From assembly GCF_019355055.1 (NCBI RefSeq), contig NZ_CP048411.1, forward strand, positions 124,001-188,000: a stretch of DNA of 64,000 bases. The letters run 5' to 3'. Both the position numbers and the translations under genes were made by a program. This stretch comes from Pseudomonas sp. MTM4 (lineage in GTDB: Bacteria > Pseudomonadota > Gammaproteobacteria > Pseudomonadales > Pseudomonadaceae). Under the pieces are notes generated by a model. That model did not search any database, had not been told where the DNA came from, and worked only from the letters and a program-made list of their open reading frames with translations. Of the stretch, positions 17,501 through 29,478 are shown piece by piece (the stretch's first letter is position 1; every line of letters starts with the position of its first letter).

Positions 17501-18970
17501 TCAGAGCGCAGCGAACCCCGCCTGCTGCACCAGCTCCAGCAACGGCTGCGGATAAACTCCGAGGAAGAACGCAAGCAGGGCAATCGCCAGCAACATGATG
17601 CCGCCCGCGCGCTGCCCCCAATTGATCGGCGCGTCGTGGCGGCGAATGCCTGGTTCGACCAGGTACAGCGTCACCATCACCCGCAGGTAATAGAACAGGC
17701 CCACAGCGCTGCCGATGATCAGCGCGCCCAGCAACCACCACAGTTGGGATTCGACACCGGAGGCGATCACGTAGAACTTGCCGATGAAGCCTGCCGTCAG
17801 CGGAATGCCAGCCAGCGACAGCATCATCACGGTGAGCACGGCGGTGAGGTAGGGGCGCCGCCAGAATAGCCCGCGGTATTCATAGAGCGCATCGGCATCG
17901 CGCCCGTTGTAGGGGCTCGACATCAGGGTGATCACGCCGAAGGCGCCTAGGGTGGTCAGCACATAGGTCACCAGGTACACGCCGATGGCTTCCACCGCGA
18001 GCCCCTTGCTGGCGATCAGCGCCACCAGCAGGTAGCCGAAATGGGCGATGGACGAATAACCCAGCAGCCGCTTGAGGTTGCTCTGGTTCAATGCCAGCAG
18101 GTTGCCGATCAGGATCGAGGCGATGGCGATCAGGCTCAGCGCGTCGTTCAGCCAGCCACCGCTTGTGGCCGGCGACAGCTGATACAGGCGCAGCAGCACG
18201 GCGAACACCGCCACCTTGCTGACGGTGGCCAGGAAGGTCGCCACCGGAGCCGGCGCGCCTTCGTAGACGTCCGGCGTCCACAGGTGGAAGGGAGCCAGCG
18301 AGAGCTTGAAGCCGAGGCCGATCAACATCATGCCGATGCCGGCCTGCACCAGTGGCGACGAGCCTTGCGCAGCCAGGCTGGCGCCGATACCGGCAAAGCT
18401 TAGGCTGCCCGACTCAGCGTAGAGCAGCGCCATGCCGAACAGCAGGAAGGCGCTGGCGGCGGCGGAAAGCACCACATACTTGATGCCGGCTTCCAGCGAG
18501 CGCTTGTTGAAGAACGCGTAGGCGACCAGCCCGTAAACCGGTACCGAGAGCAGCTCCAGGCCGATGAAGAACCCGGCCAGGTGCTGCGCGCTGACCAGCA
18601 CCAGCCCGCCTGCTGCCGACAGGGTCATCAACAGATAGAGCTCTTCTCGATTACCCGGAAAACCCTCGGAGCCGGCTTTCTCGCCCAGGTAGGCGTGGGC
18701 CAGGGTCACGCAGGCCAGTGTCGCGACCAGTACCACGGCGCTGTAGAAGTAGGCGAAGGCGTCCAGCCGCAGCAGTGGCGTCACATCCAATGGGGCGACC
18801 CGCAGTGCAGGCACAATGGATAACAGGGCGAGCGTCAGGCCTATCGAGGTGACGATGAAACTGAGCCCGTGATTGCGTCGCCAGGCGATGGCCAGCATCA
18901 CCGCGATAGCGGTGGCGCCAGTGATCAGCAAAGGCAGCAGGGCGATGAAGTGTTGCTGTGTGAATTCCAT
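17501..18970 (-). CDS. nuoN: NADH-quinone oxidoreductase subunit N
   Basis: 489 residues, fourteen or so membrane helices, the antiporter-like subunit at the end of the complex I operon. NSGGxxL-type helices, the lysine-bearing stretch [20 protein letters not shown] and [12 protein letters not shown] are family hallmarks for proton channels in NuoL/M/N. ATG 18970 ([16 protein letters not shown]) gives the standard length; the open frame reaches 19030 but overlaps nuoM. It is the last gene before the operon terminator. Confidence 0.97.
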   Translation of the reverse strand: MEFTQQHFIALLPLLITGATAIAVMLAIAWRRNHGLSFIVTSIGLTLALLSIVPALRVAPLDVTPLLRLDAFAYFYSAVVLVATLACVTLAHAYLGEKAGSEGFPGNREELYLLMTLSAAGGLVLVSAQHLAGFFIGLELLSVPVYGLVAYAFFNKRSLEAGIKYVVLSAAASAFLLFGMALLYAESGSLSFAGIGASLAAQGSSPLVQAGIGMMLIGLGFKLSLAPFHLWTPDVYEGAPAPVATFLATVSKVAVFAVLLRLYQLSPATSGGWLNDALSLIAIASILIGNLLALNQSNLKRLLGYSSIAHFGYLLVALIASKGLAVEAIGVYLVTYVLTTLGAFGVITLMSSPYNGRDADALYEYRGLFWRRPYLTAVLTVMMLSLAGIPLTAGFIGKFYVIASGVESQLWWLLGALIIGSAVGLFYYLRVMVTLYLVEPGIRRHDAPINWGQRAGGIMLLAIALLAFFLGVYPQPLLELVQQAGFAAL

Positions 18971-18977
18971 GGCGAGA

Positions 18978-20507
18978 CTACCGGGCCGAAACTGTTGGGG
19001 TGAAAGCGGTATCGATCCATTGCTGCACACCGTTCATGGTGGCGAGCGAGGTGTCGAACACCGGCTGCGGATAGACGCCGAGCAGCACCAGCAGTACGGC
19101 CAGCAACAGCACCATTCCTATCTCGCGTGCGTCCAGGCCGCGTAGTAGCCCTTCGGCCTTGGTCGGGCCAAAATAGGCGCGGTGGATCATCGCCAGCGAG
19201 TAAATGGACGACAGCACCAGACCGAAGGTGGCGATCACCACGACCCATGGCGAATTGGCGAAGGCGCCGAACAGCACCACGAACTCACCGATGAAGTTGC
19301 CGGTGCCGGGCAGGCCCAGCGAGGCGGCGGCGAAGAACAGACTCAGCGGCGGCAGCCATGGCAGGCGCGACCATAGGCCGCCCATTTCGCGCATGTCACG
19401 CGTGTGCAGGCGTTCATAGAGCTGGCCGCTGAGGATGAACAACGCTGCAGCCGAGAGACCGTGAGCGATCATCAGCACCACCGCGCCTTGCAGGGCGAGC
19501 TCGCTGCCCGAATAGATGCCGATCAGCACGAAGCCCATGTGCGAGACGCTGGAATAGGCGATCAGACGCTTGATATCGGTCTGCGCGAACGACAGCACTG
19601 CACCGTAGAAGATGCCGAGCAGGCCGAGGCCCATGGCGATGGGCGCGAAGTCCATCGAGGCTTCGGGAAACAGCGGCAGAGCGAAGCGGATCATGCCGTA
19701 GGCGGCGGTCTTCAGCAGAATCCCCGCCAGGTCGACAGAGCCGGCGGTAGGCGCCTGGGCGTGGGCATCGGGAAGCCAGGAATGCAGCGGCACGATGGGG
19801 AATTTCACCGCGAAGGCGATGAAGAAGCCCAGCATCAGCAGGTACTCGACGCCCGGCGCCAGGTCGGCCTGGAGCAGCAGCTCGTAGTCGAAGGTCAGCA
19901 CTCCGGTGTTGTAGAAGTTGGCCAGCACCAAGCCGAGAATGGCCACCAGCATGATCAGGCCGCTGGCCTGGGTGTAGATGAAGAACTTGGTCGCCGCGTT
20001 GATCCGCGAGCGCTTGCCTTCCGAGCTGTGACCCCAGAGCGCGATGAGGAAGTACATCGGCACCAGCATCATTTCCCAGAAGAAGAAGAACAGGAACAGA
20101 TCCAGTGCGAGGAACACCCCGACCACGCCGCCGAGAATCCACATCAGGTTGAGGTGGAAGAAGCCGACGTGGCGCTGGATTTCCTTCCAGGAGCAGAGCA
20201 CCGAGAGCACGCCGAGCAGGCCGGTGAGCATGATCATCAGCAGCGACAGGCCATCGAGTGCCAGGTGCAGGTTGATGCCGAAGCGCTCGATCCAGACGTG
20301 CTTGAATTCCACGGCCCAGTTGGCCTCTGCGCCAGGCGCAGGGGCGAGCTGGTAATTGCCGCCCGCCCATAGCCAGAGGCCAAGCGCGAGCAACAGCGTC
20401 ATGGTGAGCAGGGCGATCCAGCGCGGCATGCTCTTGTCGAAACGTTCGACGAACCAGCAGAGCAGGCCGCCGATGAAGGGAATCAGGATTAGCCAGGGCA
20501 GAATCAC
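18978..20507 (-). CDS. nuoM: NADH-quinone oxidoreductase subunit M
   Basis: 509 residues, exactly the E. coli length, when started at GTG 20507 ([13 protein letters not shown]), which has AAGGA eight bases upstream. The open frame runs on to 20915 inside nuoL and is not used. It is an antiporter-like membrane subunit with key residues in [15 protein letters not shown] (glutamate of helix 5), [22 protein letters not shown] and [12 protein letters not shown]. It pumps protons when complex I oxidises NADH. Confidence 0.97.
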   Translation of the reverse strand: MILPWLILIPFIGGLLCWFVERFDKSMPRWIALLTMTLLLALGLWLWAGGNYQLAPAPGAEANWAVEFKHVWIERFGINLHLALDGLSLLMIMLTGLLGVLSVLCSWKEIQRHVGFFHLNLMWILGGVVGVFLALDLFLFFFFWEMMLVPMYFLIALWGHSSEGKRSRINAATKFFIYTQASGLIMLVAILGLVLANFYNTGVLTFDYELLLQADLAPGVEYLLMLGFFIAFAVKFPIVPLHSWLPDAHAQAPTAGSVDLAGILLKTAAYGMIRFALPLFPEASMDFAPIAMGLGLLGIFYGAVLSFAQTDIKRLIAYSSVSHMGFVLIGIYSGSELALQGAVVLMIAHGLSAAALFILSGQLYERLHTRDMREMGGLWSRLPWLPPLSLFFAAASLGLPGTGNFIGEFVVLFGAFANSPWVVVIATFGLVLSSIYSLAMIHRAYFGPTKAEGLLRGLDAREIGMVLLLAVLLVLLGVYPQPVFDTSLATMNGVQQWIDTAFTPTVSAR

Positions 20508-20529
20508 GATTTCGAGTCCTTGCGCAAAT

Positions 20530-22374
20530 TCAGAGCAGAACGATGCCGAGCAACAGCACGGCTCCGCCAACGATGGACAGGGCGTACCAGCGCAACTGGC
20601 CGGTTTCGCTGCGGCTGAGCAGCACATGGCTGCCCCGTGCCGTACGCGGTACCAATCCGATGGTGGCGTCGATGGGGTCGCGCGCCAGCAGGCGGGTGAG
20701 CCAGAGGTAGGGCTGCACGAAAAGCTTGTCGTAAAGCCAGTCGAAGCCCCAGGCGGCGTACCACCAGGCCGACAGGAAACGCCCCGGTGCGCTTTGCGCG
20801 ATGGCGCTGACCAGGCCGCGCTTGCCGAGGAACAGCAGCGCCGCGAGCAGAATGCCGGCCAGGGCGATGGCGCCGGAGGCGATCTCCAGGCTGTGCTTGG
20901 CCTCGCCACCGGCATGGCCGACGCTCTGTGGCAGCACGCCAGACAACGGCGGCGAGATCATCGCGCCGAGGAAGGTGGACAGCACGATCAGCACTACCAG
21001 CGGCAGGTTGTGGGCCAGACCGCGACCGGCGTGCGCCTCGGTCTTCGCCTCGCCGTGGAAGGCGATGAAGATCAGGCGGAAGGTGTACAGGGAGGTCAGG
21101 AAGGCCCCGAGCAGACCTGCGTAGAGCAGGCCGCTGTGGCCGCTGGCGAAGGCTTCCCAGAGGATTTCATCCTTGGAGTAGAAGCCGGCGGTGATCAGCG
21201 GCAGCGCCGCCAATGCCGCGCCGCCGACGATGAAGCTGGCATAGGCCAGCGGCAGCTTCTTCCACAGTCCGCCCATCCTGAAGATGTTCTGCTCGTGATG
21301 GCAGGCGTTGATCACCGAACCGGAGGCCAGGAACAGCAGCGCCTTGAAGAAGGCATGGGTCATCAGGTGGAAGATCGCCGCGTCCCAGGCGCCGACGCCC
21401 AAGGCGAGGAACATGTAGCCGATCTGGCTCATGGTCGAGTAAGCGAGGATGCGCTTGATGTCGGTCTGCACCAGCGCGGCGAAGCCGGCCAGCACCAGGG
21501 TGACGCCACCGACGATGCCTACCAGCTCCAGCACGTCCGGCGCCAGCAGGAACAGGCCATGGGTGCGGGCGATCAGATAGACGCCCGCTGTGACCATGGT
21601 CGCCGCGTGGATCAGTGCCGAGACAGGCGTCGGGCCGGCCATGGCGTCTGCCAGCCAGGTCTGCAGCGGTAGCTGGGCAGACTTGCCCACCGCACCGCCC
21701 AGCAGCGCCAGGGCCGCCAGGGTGATCCACAGATCGCCTTCGGCGAACTTCTGCGGCGCCAGCGCCAGCAGTTCCGGGATGTTCAGCGTGCCGAGCTGGA
21801 CGAACAGGATGAACAGGCCGAAGGCCATCAACACGTCACCGACGCGGGTGACGATGAAGGCCTTGAGCGCGGCGTTGCCGTTCTTGCGTTCCTTGAAATA
21901 AAAGCCGATCAGCAGGTAGGAGCACAGCCCCACGCCTTCCCAGCCGAAGTACAGCAGCAACAGGTTGTCGCCCAGCACCAGCAGCAACATGCTGAAGATG
22001 AACAGGTTGGTGTAGGCGAAGAAGCGCGAGTATCCCTCTTCACCGCGCATGTACCAGCTCGCGAACAGGTGGATCAGAAAGCCGACGCCGGTGACCACGC
22101 CGAGCATGGTCAGCGACAGACCGTCCAGATGCAGGCCGAAGGCGACGCTGAAACCGACCACGTCCAGCCACTGCCACAGGTGCTGGCTGAACACACCGCC
22201 CTCGGGCGGGGAGGTGTTGAACTGCCAGATGCACAGGGCGCTGATTAACGCCGACAGGCCGATCGAACCGACACCGATCACGGCGGCCAGGTTCTCGGAG
22301 ATACGCCCGCGCGAAAAGGCCAGCAGGAAGTAGCCGAGCAGCGGGAAAGCGAAGGTCAGGAATAGTAGGTTCAT
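20530..22374 (-). CDS. nuoL: NADH-quinone oxidoreductase subunit L
   Basis: 614 residues. It is the largest antiporter-like subunit, with the long amphipathic C-terminal helix region that runs along the membrane arm. Typical segments are [53 protein letters not shown] (key Lys/His), and [15 protein letters not shown]. Its ATG overlaps the nuoK stop by four bases. The C-terminal part is hydrophobic and in frame to the end. Confidence 0.97.
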   Translation of the reverse strand: MNLLFLTFAFPLLGYFLLAFSRGRISENLAAVIGVGSIGLSALISALCIWQFNTSPPEGGVFSQHLWQWLDVVGFSVAFGLHLDGLSLTMLGVVTGVGFLIHLFASWYMRGEEGYSRFFAYTNLFIFSMLLLVLGDNLLLLYFGWEGVGLCSYLLIGFYFKERKNGNAALKAFIVTRVGDVLMAFGLFILFVQLGTLNIPELLALAPQKFAEGDLWITLAALALLGGAVGKSAQLPLQTWLADAMAGPTPVSALIHAATMVTAGVYLIARTHGLFLLAPDVLELVGIVGGVTLVLAGFAALVQTDIKRILAYSTMSQIGYMFLALGVGAWDAAIFHLMTHAFFKALLFLASGSVINACHHEQNIFRMGGLWKKLPLAYASFIVGGAALAALPLITAGFYSKDEILWEAFASGHSGLLYAGLLGAFLTSLYTFRLIFIAFHGEAKTEAHAGRGLAHNLPLVVLIVLSTFLGAMISPPLSGVLPQSVGHAGGEAKHSLEIASGAIALAGILLAALLFLGKRGLVSAIAQSAPGRFLSAWWYAAWGFDWLYDKLFVQPYLWLTRLLARDPIDATIGLVPRTARGSHVLLSRSETGQLRWYALSIVGGAVLLLGIVLL

Positions 22375-22679
22375 CCGCGCATCTCGCTTGCAGCATCGAC
22401 ATCGAGGGTGTTGAAGCGGCGATACAGTTGCAGCAGGATCGCCAGGCCGATGGCGGCCTCGGCGGCGGCCAGGGTGATCACCAGGATGAACATGATCTGC
22501 CCATCCGGCTGCGCCCAGCGGCTACCGGCCACGACGAAGGCCAGGCCAGTGGCGTTCATCATCACTTCCAGGCTCATTAGCATGAACAGGATGTTGCGAC
22601 GCACCATCAGGCCGACCAGCCCCAGGCAGAACAGCACGGCGGCGATGGCCAGGCCGTGCTCCATTGGAATCGAATGCAT
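22371..22679 (-). CDS. nuoK: NADH-quinone oxidoreductase subunit K
   Basis: 102 residues with three membrane helices. Two conserved membrane glutamates needed for proton transfer are visible in [16 protein letters not shown] and [17 protein letters not shown]. The start at 22679 ([17 protein letters not shown]) leaves three bases to nuoJ; the internal ATG (MEHGL) would also give a family-length protein. Confidence 0.97.
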   Translation of the reverse strand: MHSIPMEHGLAIAAVLFCLGLVGLMVRRNILFMLMSLEVMMNATGLAFVVAGSRWAQPDGQIMFILVITLAAAEAAIGLAILLQLYRRFNTLDVDAASEMRG

Positions 22680-22682
22680 GGC

Positions 22683-23183
22683 TTACTCCTTCGCCTCGTG
22701 GCGGCCCAGGTGGAAGGCGGCGACCAGCGCCGCCAGCAGCAGCATGGAGGCCAGCTCGACGGCCAGCAGGTAAGGCCCGAACAGGGCGATGCCGACCTCC
22801 TTGGGACCGACGGTGGTCAGGCCGGCCGGTGCGTATTCCGGCGCTGAGAACAAGGCCCAGAGCAGCTGCGCCAACAGGATCGCCGCCAGCAGCGACGGGC
22901 CTATCCAGACGCGCGGCGCCATCCAGGCGCGTTCCTGGCCGGCGGTGTTACGGCCCAGGTTGAGCATCATCACCACGAACACGAAGAGCACCATGATGGC
23001 GCCGGCATAGACGATGATTTCCAGCGCGCCGGCAAAGGGTGCGCCGAGGGCGAAGAAGCACATCGACACGGCCAGCAGCGACGTGATCAGGTAGAGCAGG
23101 GCGTGCACCGGATTGCTGCCGGTGATCACGCGTAGGGTGGCGACCACGGCCACGCCGGCGGAAAAGTAGAAGGCGAATTCCAT
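22683..23183 (-). CDS. nuoJ: NADH-quinone oxidoreductase subunit J
   Basis: 166 residues, five hydrophobic segments. MEFAFYFSAGVAVVATLRVI and SNPVHALLYLITSLLAVSMCFFALGAPFAGALEIIVYAGAIMVLFVFVVMMLNLG match the subunit, including the pi-bulge-helix glycines of the third helix. ATG 23183 is chosen; the open frame extends to 23324 across the nuoI-nuoJ gap. Its low-complexity arginine-rich extension is not protein-like. Confidence 0.96.
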   Translation of the reverse strand: MEFAFYFSAGVAVVATLRVITGSNPVHALLYLITSLLAVSMCFFALGAPFAGALEIIVYAGAIMVLFVFVVMMLNLGRNTAGQERAWMAPRVWIGPSLLAAILLAQLLWALFSAPEYAPAGLTTVGPKEVGIALFGPYLLAVELASMLLLAALVAAFHLGRHEAKE

Positions 23184-23253
23184 CAACGCATCCTCGACCG
23201 ATGGGTGTCCGGCGCGAAGCCGGCATGCGGGAAACCTGCGAATAGACAGCGCG

Positions 23254-23802
23254 TCATGGCAACAACCCCTTGACGTTGATCGGCTCCGCCTCGTTCTGCG
23301 CGGCGCCCTTCGGTTTGCCGGCAATGGCCAGGCCCGAGACGCGGTAGAAGTTGTAGTCGTGATACTTGCCCGTGCCGGAAATCAGCAGGTCTTCCTTCTC
23401 GTACACCAGGTCCTGGCGCTTGTATTCGCCCATCTCGAAATCCGGGGTGAGCTGGATCGCGTTGGTTGGGCAGGCTTCTTCGCAAAGGCCGCAGAAGATG
23501 CAGCGCGAGAAGTTGATGCGGAAGAACTCCGGATACCAGCGGCCTTCATCGGTTTCGGCCTTCTGCAGCGAGATGCAGCCCACCGGGCAGGCCACCGCGC
23601 AGAGGTTGCAGGCCACGCAGCGCTCTTCGCCGTCGGGATCGCGGGTCAGGACGATGCGACCGCGATAGCGCGGCGGCAGGTAGACCTGCTCTTCGGGGTA
23701 CTGCAGGGTGTCGCGCTTGCGAAAGCCGTGGCTGAAGACCATCACCAGGCTGCGCAGTTGGGTGTAGGTGCCGTGCAGCACCGCGCCAATGTACTTGAAC
23801 AT
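23254..23802 (-). CDS. nuoI: NADH-quinone oxidoreductase subunit I
   Basis: 182 residues. It is a peripheral-arm subunit carrying two [4Fe-4S] clusters (N6a, N6b): [15 protein letters not shown] and [15 protein letters not shown] each supply CxxCxxCxxxCP. It passes electrons toward NuoB and the quinone. A 70-base gap separates it from nuoJ, the widest in the distal half of the operon. Confidence 0.98.
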   Translation of the reverse strand: MFKYIGAVLHGTYTQLRSLVMVFSHGFRKRDTLQYPEEQVYLPPRYRGRIVLTRDPDGEERCVACNLCAVACPVGCISLQKAETDEGRWYPEFFRINFSRCIFCGLCEEACPTNAIQLTPDFEMGEYKRQDLVYEKEDLLISGTGKYHDYNFYRVSGLAIAGKPKGAAQNEAEPINVKGLLP

Positions 23803-23814
23803 CGAATTCTCTCC

Positions 23815-24810
23815 TTACTGGGCCGCGGCCAGCACGAGCGCGCCGGTCACCAGCAGGTTGATCAGGGTCAGCGGCAGGCAGAATTTCCAGCCGAAGGCCA
23901 TCACCTGGTCGTAGCGCGGGCGCGGCAGCGAGGCGCGCAACAGCACGAACAGCATGATGAAGAAAGCGGTCTTGATCGCGAACCAGAAGAACGACAGCCA
24001 GGGCAGGGTGTCGAGGAATGGCCCATGCCAGCCGCCGAAGAACAGCGTGGTCAGCAGCGCCGAGATGGTGACGATGCCGATGTATTCGCCGACGAAGAAC
24101 ATGCCCCATTTCATCCCGGCGTACTCGACGTGGTAACCGTCGGCGAGCTCCTGCTCGGCTTCCGGCTGGTCGAAGGGATGACGGTGGGTGACCGCGACGC
24201 CAGCGATGAAGAAGGTACAGAAGCCGAGGAACTGCGGAATGATGAACCATAGGTTCTGCTGCTGGTACTCGACGATGTCGCGCATGTTGAACGAGCCGAC
24301 CTGGGCGACGATGCCCATCAGCGACAGACCGAGGAAAACCTCGTAGGACACCGTCTGCGCCGAGGCGCGCAGGGCGCCGAGCAGGGCGAACTTGTTATTG
24401 CTCGCCCAGCCGGCGAACAGCACCGCATAAACGGTCAGGCCAGCCATGGCGAAGAAGAACAGCAGGCCGATGTTCAGGTCCGCCACGCCCCAGGTCGGGG
24501 TGACCGGCACGATGACGAAGGCCAGCAGCAGCGAACTCATCGCCACGACCGGCGCCAGGGTGAAAATAAGGCGGTCGGAGAACGGCGGATTCCAGTCCTC
24601 CTTGAAGAACATCTTCAGCATGTCGGCAGCTATCTGGAACATGCCGAACGGCCCGACCCGGTTGGGGCCGTAGCGATCCTGCCACCAGCCCAGCAGGCGG
24701 CGTTCGACGAAGCTCAGCAAGGCGCCGCACACCACCACCGCCAGCATGATCACCAGCGCCTTGACGACGGCGATGATCACGTCGATCACTTCGGGAGTCA
24801 GCCAACTCAT
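23815..24810 (-). CDS. nuoH: NADH-quinone oxidoreductase subunit H
   Basis: 331 residues, eight helices. It is the membrane subunit at the junction with the hydrophilic arm and forms part of the quinone chamber. [20 protein letters not shown] and [20 protein letters not shown] are the conserved quinone-site loops. Its ATG overlaps the nuoG stop by four bases, so the pair is coupled. Confidence 0.98.
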   Translation of the reverse strand: MSWLTPEVIDVIIAVVKALVIMLAVVVCGALLSFVERRLLGWWQDRYGPNRVGPFGMFQIAADMLKMFFKEDWNPPFSDRLIFTLAPVVAMSSLLLAFVIVPVTPTWGVADLNIGLLFFFAMAGLTVYAVLFAGWASNNKFALLGALRASAQTVSYEVFLGLSLMGIVAQVGSFNMRDIVEYQQQNLWFIIPQFLGFCTFFIAGVAVTHRHPFDQPEAEQELADGYHVEYAGMKWGMFFVGEYIGIVTISALLTTLFFGGWHGPFLDTLPWLSFFWFAIKTAFFIMLFVLLRASLPRPRYDQVMAFGWKFCLPLTLINLLVTGALVLAAAQ

Positions 24811-27512
24811 CGCGACGCCTCCAGTTCAGTGGCCAGGCAGGTGCCGTTCAGTACCGGAATGCCTTCGAGGCCGACCGGCAGACCGACGAGGCCGAGGCCC
24901 AGGGATTCATCGATGCGCACCGGCAGTTGCAGGTGTGTATCGGCGACCCGCAGGCTGAGCAGCTCGCCTTCGGCCATGCCAAGGCGCTCGGCTTCGGCTT
25001 CGGCCAGGGCGACATAGGGCTGCGGGATGCGGCTCTGGATCGGTGCGGCGAGCGCGGTGGTTTCCTCGCTGCCGAACAGATGATGCAGCGGCACCACCTG
25101 CCAGCTGCCAAGCGCGGGGGCGAAAGCGGCGGGGGCGGATCTCCAGGCCAGATCCTGGCGGACGTCGTCGAGCAGGCGCACACCGGGGTCGCCGGCACGC
25201 AGATGACCGCCGACCTCGTCCTGGAACTTGTTCCAGGCCTGTGGCGAGTTCCATCCCGGTGACCAGGCGAAGGGAATCTGCTGGCGATCCTCTTTGCTGC
25301 CGGAATAACCTTCCATGGAATAGGCGAACGGCGAGTCCTGGTCCTGCGGCTGACGCGGCTCGTGCACGCTGATGTTGGCGCGCATGGCGGTGCGTCCGCT
25401 GTAGCGCAGCGGCTCGCGTGCCATTTTCAGGCCCTTGATGCGGAACGAGGAAAGCGGTGCGGCGGCCAGAATGCCCTGCAGCTGCGGGTTGGCCGCGGCG
25501 CAATCGGCGGTGGCCTGATCCAGATTGGTCCAGTCCACTGCCTTGCCTTGCAGCGTGCACTGCAGCGCGTGCATCCAGCGCCAGCCTTCGCGCACCAGGA
25601 TCTTGCCGTCGTAGTAGCTGGGCTCGAAGACCTGGAAGAAGCGCTGCGCGCGGCCTTCCTGACTGACCAGGGTGCCATCGGCTTCGGCGAAGCTGGCGGC
25701 GGACAGCACCAGATGGGCCTTGGCCGTGGTGGCGGTCTGCTGGTGATCGGCGACGATGACGGCCTTGGCAGCGGCCAATGCCTTGTCCACCTTGGCCTGA
25801 TCGGCGCGGCGGTAGAGGTCGTTTTCCAGCACGATCACGGCCTCGGCCTCGCCGGCGATCAGCGCATCCAGCGCGACATCCACGGATTCGCCACCGAGTA
25901 GCGTCACGCCGAGGCTGTTGGCTTCCGGCACGACGAGGCTGATCGAAGCGTTCTTCTCGCGATTTTTCAGCGCCTGGGCAATGTTGCCGGCGGCTTCGAT
26001 CAGGCTCTTCTCGCCCAGTGAGGCGCCGCTGATCAGCAGCGGGCGCTTGGCGGCGAGCAGGGCGTCGGCGATCCGCTGCACCAGCTCGCGAGCTTCGGCT
26101 TCCAGGCCGTCAACGGCCGGCGCGCTGGGGTCGATGGCGTGCGCCACGGCGAAACCGAGACGGGCCAGATCGGCCGGCGCGGCGTGCACGCTCTGTTCGG
26201 CGATGTCGTCGAGACGGGTTTCGCTGACGCTGGCGATGAACACCGGATGCAGGGCGCCTTGTGCAACGTTCTGCACGGCGGCGATGTGCCAGTCCTGAAT
26301 CTTCATCGAGGTGGCGATCTCGGTGGCCTTGCCCTTGGCGGCCTGGCGCACGGCCAGCGCCATGCGCGCGGCCGTCTGGGTCAGGTCTTCGCCGAGGATG
26401 AACACCGCATCGTGGCTTTCGATGTCTCGCATCGTCGGCACCGGCAGCGGGCCGTTCTGCAGCAGTTGGCGGATCAGCCGGATATTTTTCAGCTCGGCGG
26501 CGGCGATGCCGCTGTAGAAGTTTTCCGCACCGACCAGCGCACGCAGGGCGTGGTTGCTTTCCAGGCTGGCGCGTGGCGAGCCGATGCCGATCACCCGCTT
26601 GCCGCGCAGCAGCTCGGCGGCGCTGTCCAGGGCGGCGTCGATGCCGAGACTGTCCGCGCCCAGCAGCGGTTGGCGTGGGCGATCGCTGCGGTTGACGTAG
26701 CCGTAGCCGAAGCGCCCGCGGTCGCAGAGGAAGTAGTGGTTCACCTCGCCGTTGAAACGGTTCTCGATGCGGCGAATTTCGCCGTAGCGCTCGCCGGGGC
26801 TGATGTTGCAGCCGGAGGCGCAGCCGTGGCAGATGCTCGGTGCGAACTGCATGTCCCACTTGCGGTTGTAGCGCTCGGAGTGGGTCTTGTCGGTGAACAC
26901 GCCGGTGGGGCAGACCTCGGTGAGGTTGCCGGAGAACTCGCTTTCCAGCACGCCGTCTTCGACGCGGCCGAAGTAGACGTTGTCGTGGGCGCCGAACACG
27001 CCGAGGTCAGTGCCGCCAGCGTAGTCCTTGTAGTAGCGCGTGCAGCGGTAACAGGCGATGCAGCGGTTCATCTCATGGGCGATGAACGGGCCGAGTTCCT
27101 GGTTCTGGTGGGTGCGCTTGGTGAAGCGATAACGGCGCTGGTTGTGGCCGGTCATCACCGTCATGTCTTGCAGGTGGCAGTGACCGCCTTCCTCGCACAC
27201 CGGGCAGTCGTGCGGGTGGTTGATCATCAGCCATTCGACCACGCTGGCGCGGAAGGCCTTGGCTTCCTCGTCGTCGATGGAGATCCAGCTGTTGTCGGTG
27301 GCGGGCGTCATGCAGGACATGACCAGGCGACCGCGGGTGTCGTTCTCGTCGCTGTACTGCTTTACCGCGCACTGGCGGCAGGCGCCGACACTGCCCAGCG
27401 CCGGGTGCCAGCAGAAATAGGGAACGTCGAGGCCGAGGGACAGACAGGCCTGCAGCAGGTTGTCCGCCCCATCGACTTCGTAGTCTTTGCCGTCTACGTG
27501 GATAGTGGCCAT
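24807..27512 (-). CDS. nuoG: NADH-quinone oxidoreductase subunit G
   Basis: 901 residues. An N-terminal ferredoxin-like [2Fe-2S] domain (C34, C45, C48) is followed by the His/Cys N5 site ([16 protein letters not shown]) and the N4 site (CIACYRC with a distal CPTG). Next is the additional N7 cluster motif [13 protein letters not shown], which occurs in the E. coli type of complex I. The rest is a molybdopterin-oxidoreductase-like scaffold without cofactor. The ATG follows a 136-base gap with an inverted repeat after nuoF. Confidence 0.97.
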   Translation of the reverse strand: MATIHVDGKDYEVDGADNLLQACLSLGLDVPYFCWHPALGSVGACRQCAVKQYSDENDTRGRLVMSCMTPATDNSWISIDDEEAKAFRASVVEWLMINHPHDCPVCEEGGHCHLQDMTVMTGHNQRRYRFTKRTHQNQELGPFIAHEMNRCIACYRCTRYYKDYAGGTDLGVFGAHDNVYFGRVEDGVLESEFSGNLTEVCPTGVFTDKTHSERYNRKWDMQFAPSICHGCASGCNISPGERYGEIRRIENRFNGEVNHYFLCDRGRFGYGYVNRSDRPRQPLLGADSLGIDAALDSAAELLRGKRVIGIGSPRASLESNHALRALVGAENFYSGIAAAELKNIRLIRQLLQNGPLPVPTMRDIESHDAVFILGEDLTQTAARMALAVRQAAKGKATEIATSMKIQDWHIAAVQNVAQGALHPVFIASVSETRLDDIAEQSVHAAPADLARLGFAVAHAIDPSAPAVDGLEAEARELVQRIADALLAAKRPLLISGASLGEKSLIEAAGNIAQALKNREKNASISLVVPEANSLGVTLLGGESVDVALDALIAGEAEAVIVLENDLYRRADQAKVDKALAAAKAVIVADHQQTATTAKAHLVLSAASFAEADGTLVSQEGRAQRFFQVFEPSYYDGKILVREGWRWMHALQCTLQGKAVDWTNLDQATADCAAANPQLQGILAAAPLSSFRIKGLKMAREPLRYSGRTAMRANISVHEPRQPQDQDSPFAYSMEGYSGSKEDRQQIPFAWSPGWNSPQAWNKFQDEVGGHLRAGDPGVRLLDDVRQDLAWRSAPAAFAPALGSWQVVPLHHLFGSEETTALAAPIQSRIPQPYVALAEAEAERLGMAEGELLSLRVADTHLQLPVRIDESLGLGLVGLPVGLEGIPVLNGTCLATELEASR

Positions 27513-27568
27513 TTCTAGGTCTTCTCATCCCGCTTGCGCGGGTCTGGCTAATAGGAAACTTTTTGTCC

Positions 27569-27635
27569 GCTGAAGGTTGAAGATCAGGGCTGGATGAGGC
27601 CGTACGGCTCTTTCATCCAGCGTTCAGCCTTCAGC
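27569..27635. repeat. Inverted repeat between nuoF and nuoG
   Basis: GCTGAAGGTTGAA (27569-27581) pairs with TTCAGCCTTCAGC (27623-27635). Inside these arms TGGATGA pairs with TCATCCA, and the centre is the perfect palindrome GCCGTACGGC. It sits within the nuo transcription unit, so it could form a stable hairpin in the mRNA between nuoF and nuoG. Confidence 0.7.
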
Positions 27636-27648
27636 GTCTTTCAATTCT

Positions 27649-28986
27649 TCATGCCGGCTGTGGAGGCGCGGTTGCCGCCTGGGCGACACCCGCCTCGAAT
27701 TCGTCCCGGAAATACTTGATCGCGGCGCCCAGCGGCTCCACCGCGCCGGGTGCATGGGCGCAGAAGGTCTTGCCCGGGCCGAGGAAGTCCACCAGCCGCA
27801 GCAGGATGTCCAGGTCCTGGCGCGTGCCCTGGCCGCGCTCCAGTGCGCGCAGGGTCTTCACGCTCCAAGGCAGACCGTCACGGCACGGTGTGCACCAGCC
27901 GCAGGATTCGCGGGCGAAGAACTCTTCCATGTTGCGCAGCAGCGAGACCATGCTGACGGTCTGGTCCACCGCCAGCGCCAGGCCGGTGCCCATGCGCGTG
28001 CCGACCTTGGCGATGCCGCCGGCGTACATCTGCGCCTCGAGGTGCTCGGGCAGCAGGAAGCCAGTGCCGGCGCCGCCGGGCTGCCAGCATTTGAGGGTGT
28101 AGCCATCCTTCATGCCGCCGGCGTAATCCTCAAAGAGTTCGCGCGCGGTGATGCCGAAGGGCAGTTCCCAGATGCCTGGGTTCTTCACCTTGCCGGAGAA
28201 GCCCATCAGCTTGCTGCCGTGGTCTTCGCTGCCGGGGCGGGCGAGTGACTTGTACCAGTCCACGCCGTTGCCGATGATCGCCGGCACGTTGCACAGGGTT
28301 TCGACGTTGTTGACGCAGGTTGGCTTGCCCCAGACGCCGACGGCGGCGGGGAAGGGCGGCTTGGCGCGGGGGTTGGCGCGACGGCCTTCCAGCGAGTTGA
28401 TCAGCGCGGTTTCCTCGCCACAGATGTAGCGGCCGGCGCCGGTGTGCACGAACAGCTCGAAATCGAAGCCGCTGCCCAGGATGTTCTTGCCCAGCAGTCC
28501 GGCGGCCTTGGCCTCATCGATGGCGCGGTTGAGGTTGCGTGCCGCATCGACGTATTCGCCGCGCAGGAAGATGTAGCCCCGATACGCCTTGAGCGCGCGG
28601 GCGCTGATGATCATGCCCTCCACCAGCAGGTGCGGCAGCTGCTCCATCAGCAAGCGGTCCTTCCAGGTGTTGGGCTCCATCTCGTCCGCGTTGCACAGCA
28701 GGTAGCGGATGTTCAGCGATTCGTCGGCGGGCATCAGGCCCCACTTCACGCCCGTGGGGAAGCCCGCACCGCCACGGCCCTTGAGGCCGGATTCCTTCAC
28801 CGTTTGCACGATGTCGGCCTGGGCCATTTCGGTCAGCGCCTTGCGCAGCGCGGCGTAGCCGTTCTTCTGGCGATATTCGTCGAGCCAGACCGGCTGGCCG
28901 TCGTCGCGCAGACGCCAGGTCAGCGGATGGGTTTCTTCGCTACGGGCGGTGCGGTTGGCTGGGCCGAAGGATGAAAGCGTCTTCAT
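27649..28986 (-). CDS. nuoF: NADH-quinone oxidoreductase subunit F (NADH and FMN binding)
   Basis: 445 residues, same length as in E. coli. [14 protein letters not shown] forms the NADH/FMN site, [19 protein letters not shown] continues it, and [12 protein letters not shown] gives cysteines of cluster N3. It takes hydride from NADH via FMN. The start is ATG 28986 ([13 protein letters not shown]), which overlaps the nuoE stop by four bases; the longer frame to 29091 is inside nuoE. Confidence 0.98.
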   Translation of the reverse strand: MKTLSSFGPANRTARSEETHPLTWRLRDDGQPVWLDEYRQKNGYAALRKALTEMAQADIVQTVKESGLKGRGGAGFPTGVKWGLMPADESLNIRYLLCNADEMEPNTWKDRLLMEQLPHLLVEGMIISARALKAYRGYIFLRGEYVDAARNLNRAIDEAKAAGLLGKNILGSGFDFELFVHTGAGRYICGEETALINSLEGRRANPRAKPPFPAAVGVWGKPTCVNNVETLCNVPAIIGNGVDWYKSLARPGSEDHGSKLMGFSGKVKNPGIWELPFGITARELFEDYAGGMKDGYTLKCWQPGGAGTGFLLPEHLEAQMYAGGIAKVGTRMGTGLALAVDQTVSMVSLLRNMEEFFARESCGWCTPCRDGLPWSVKTLRALERGQGTRQDLDILLRLVDFLGPGKTFCAHAPGAVEPLGAAIKYFRDEFEAGVAQAATAPPQPA

Positions 28987-29477
28987 TGATAGGACTCCAG
29001 CAGCTGGGCGACACCGCCGGGCTGAACGTCGCCGAAGGTGTCGTCGTCGATCATCAGTGCCGGGGCCTTGTCGCAGTTGCCCAGGCAGCACACCGGAATC
29101 AGGGTGAAGCGGCCGTCGGTGGAAGTCTGGCCGGGCTCGATGCCGATTTCGTTCCTGATGCTGTCGAGCACGCTTTCATGGCCGCCGATGTAGCAGGTCA
29201 TGCTGTCGCAGACGCGGATGATGTGGCGGCCCACCGGCACGCGGAAAATCTGACTATAGAAGGTGGCCACGCCTTCGACGTCGCTGGCCGGGATGCCGAG
29301 GATCTCGCCAATGGCATCGCAGGCACCATCCGGCACCCAACCGCGCTGCTGCTGGACGATCTTCAGCGCTTCGATGCTGGCCGCACGCGGATCTTCGTAA
29401 TGGTGCATCTCATGCTCGATGGCCGAGCGCTCGGTTTCGCTGAGGACGAAACGGTCAGTCTTGATAACAGTGCTCAT
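28983..29477 (-). CDS. nuoE: NADH-quinone oxidoreductase subunit E
   Basis: 164 residues. A thioredoxin-like [2Fe-2S] (N1a) subunit that works with NuoF. Cluster ligands are in [11 protein letters not shown] and [17 protein letters not shown]. It lies one base after nuoCD and overlaps nuoF. Confidence 0.97.
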   Translation of the reverse strand: MSTVIKTDRFVLSETERSAIEHEMHHYEDPRAASIEALKIVQQQRGWVPDGACDAIGEILGIPASDVEGVATFYSQIFRVPVGRHIIRVCDSMTCYIGGHESVLDSIRNEIGIEPGQTSTDGRFTLIPVCCLGNCDKAPALMIDDDTFGDVQPGGVAQLLESYQ

Positions 29478-29478
29478 A

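Noticed and set aside
20356..21672. 438-codon plus-strand open frame opposite nuoL/nuoM
   Set aside because: It lies antisense to intact nuo genes, is rich in Gln, Glu and Arg, and has no ribosome site. The same applies to 26139-27518, 34349-35491 and 19404-20372.
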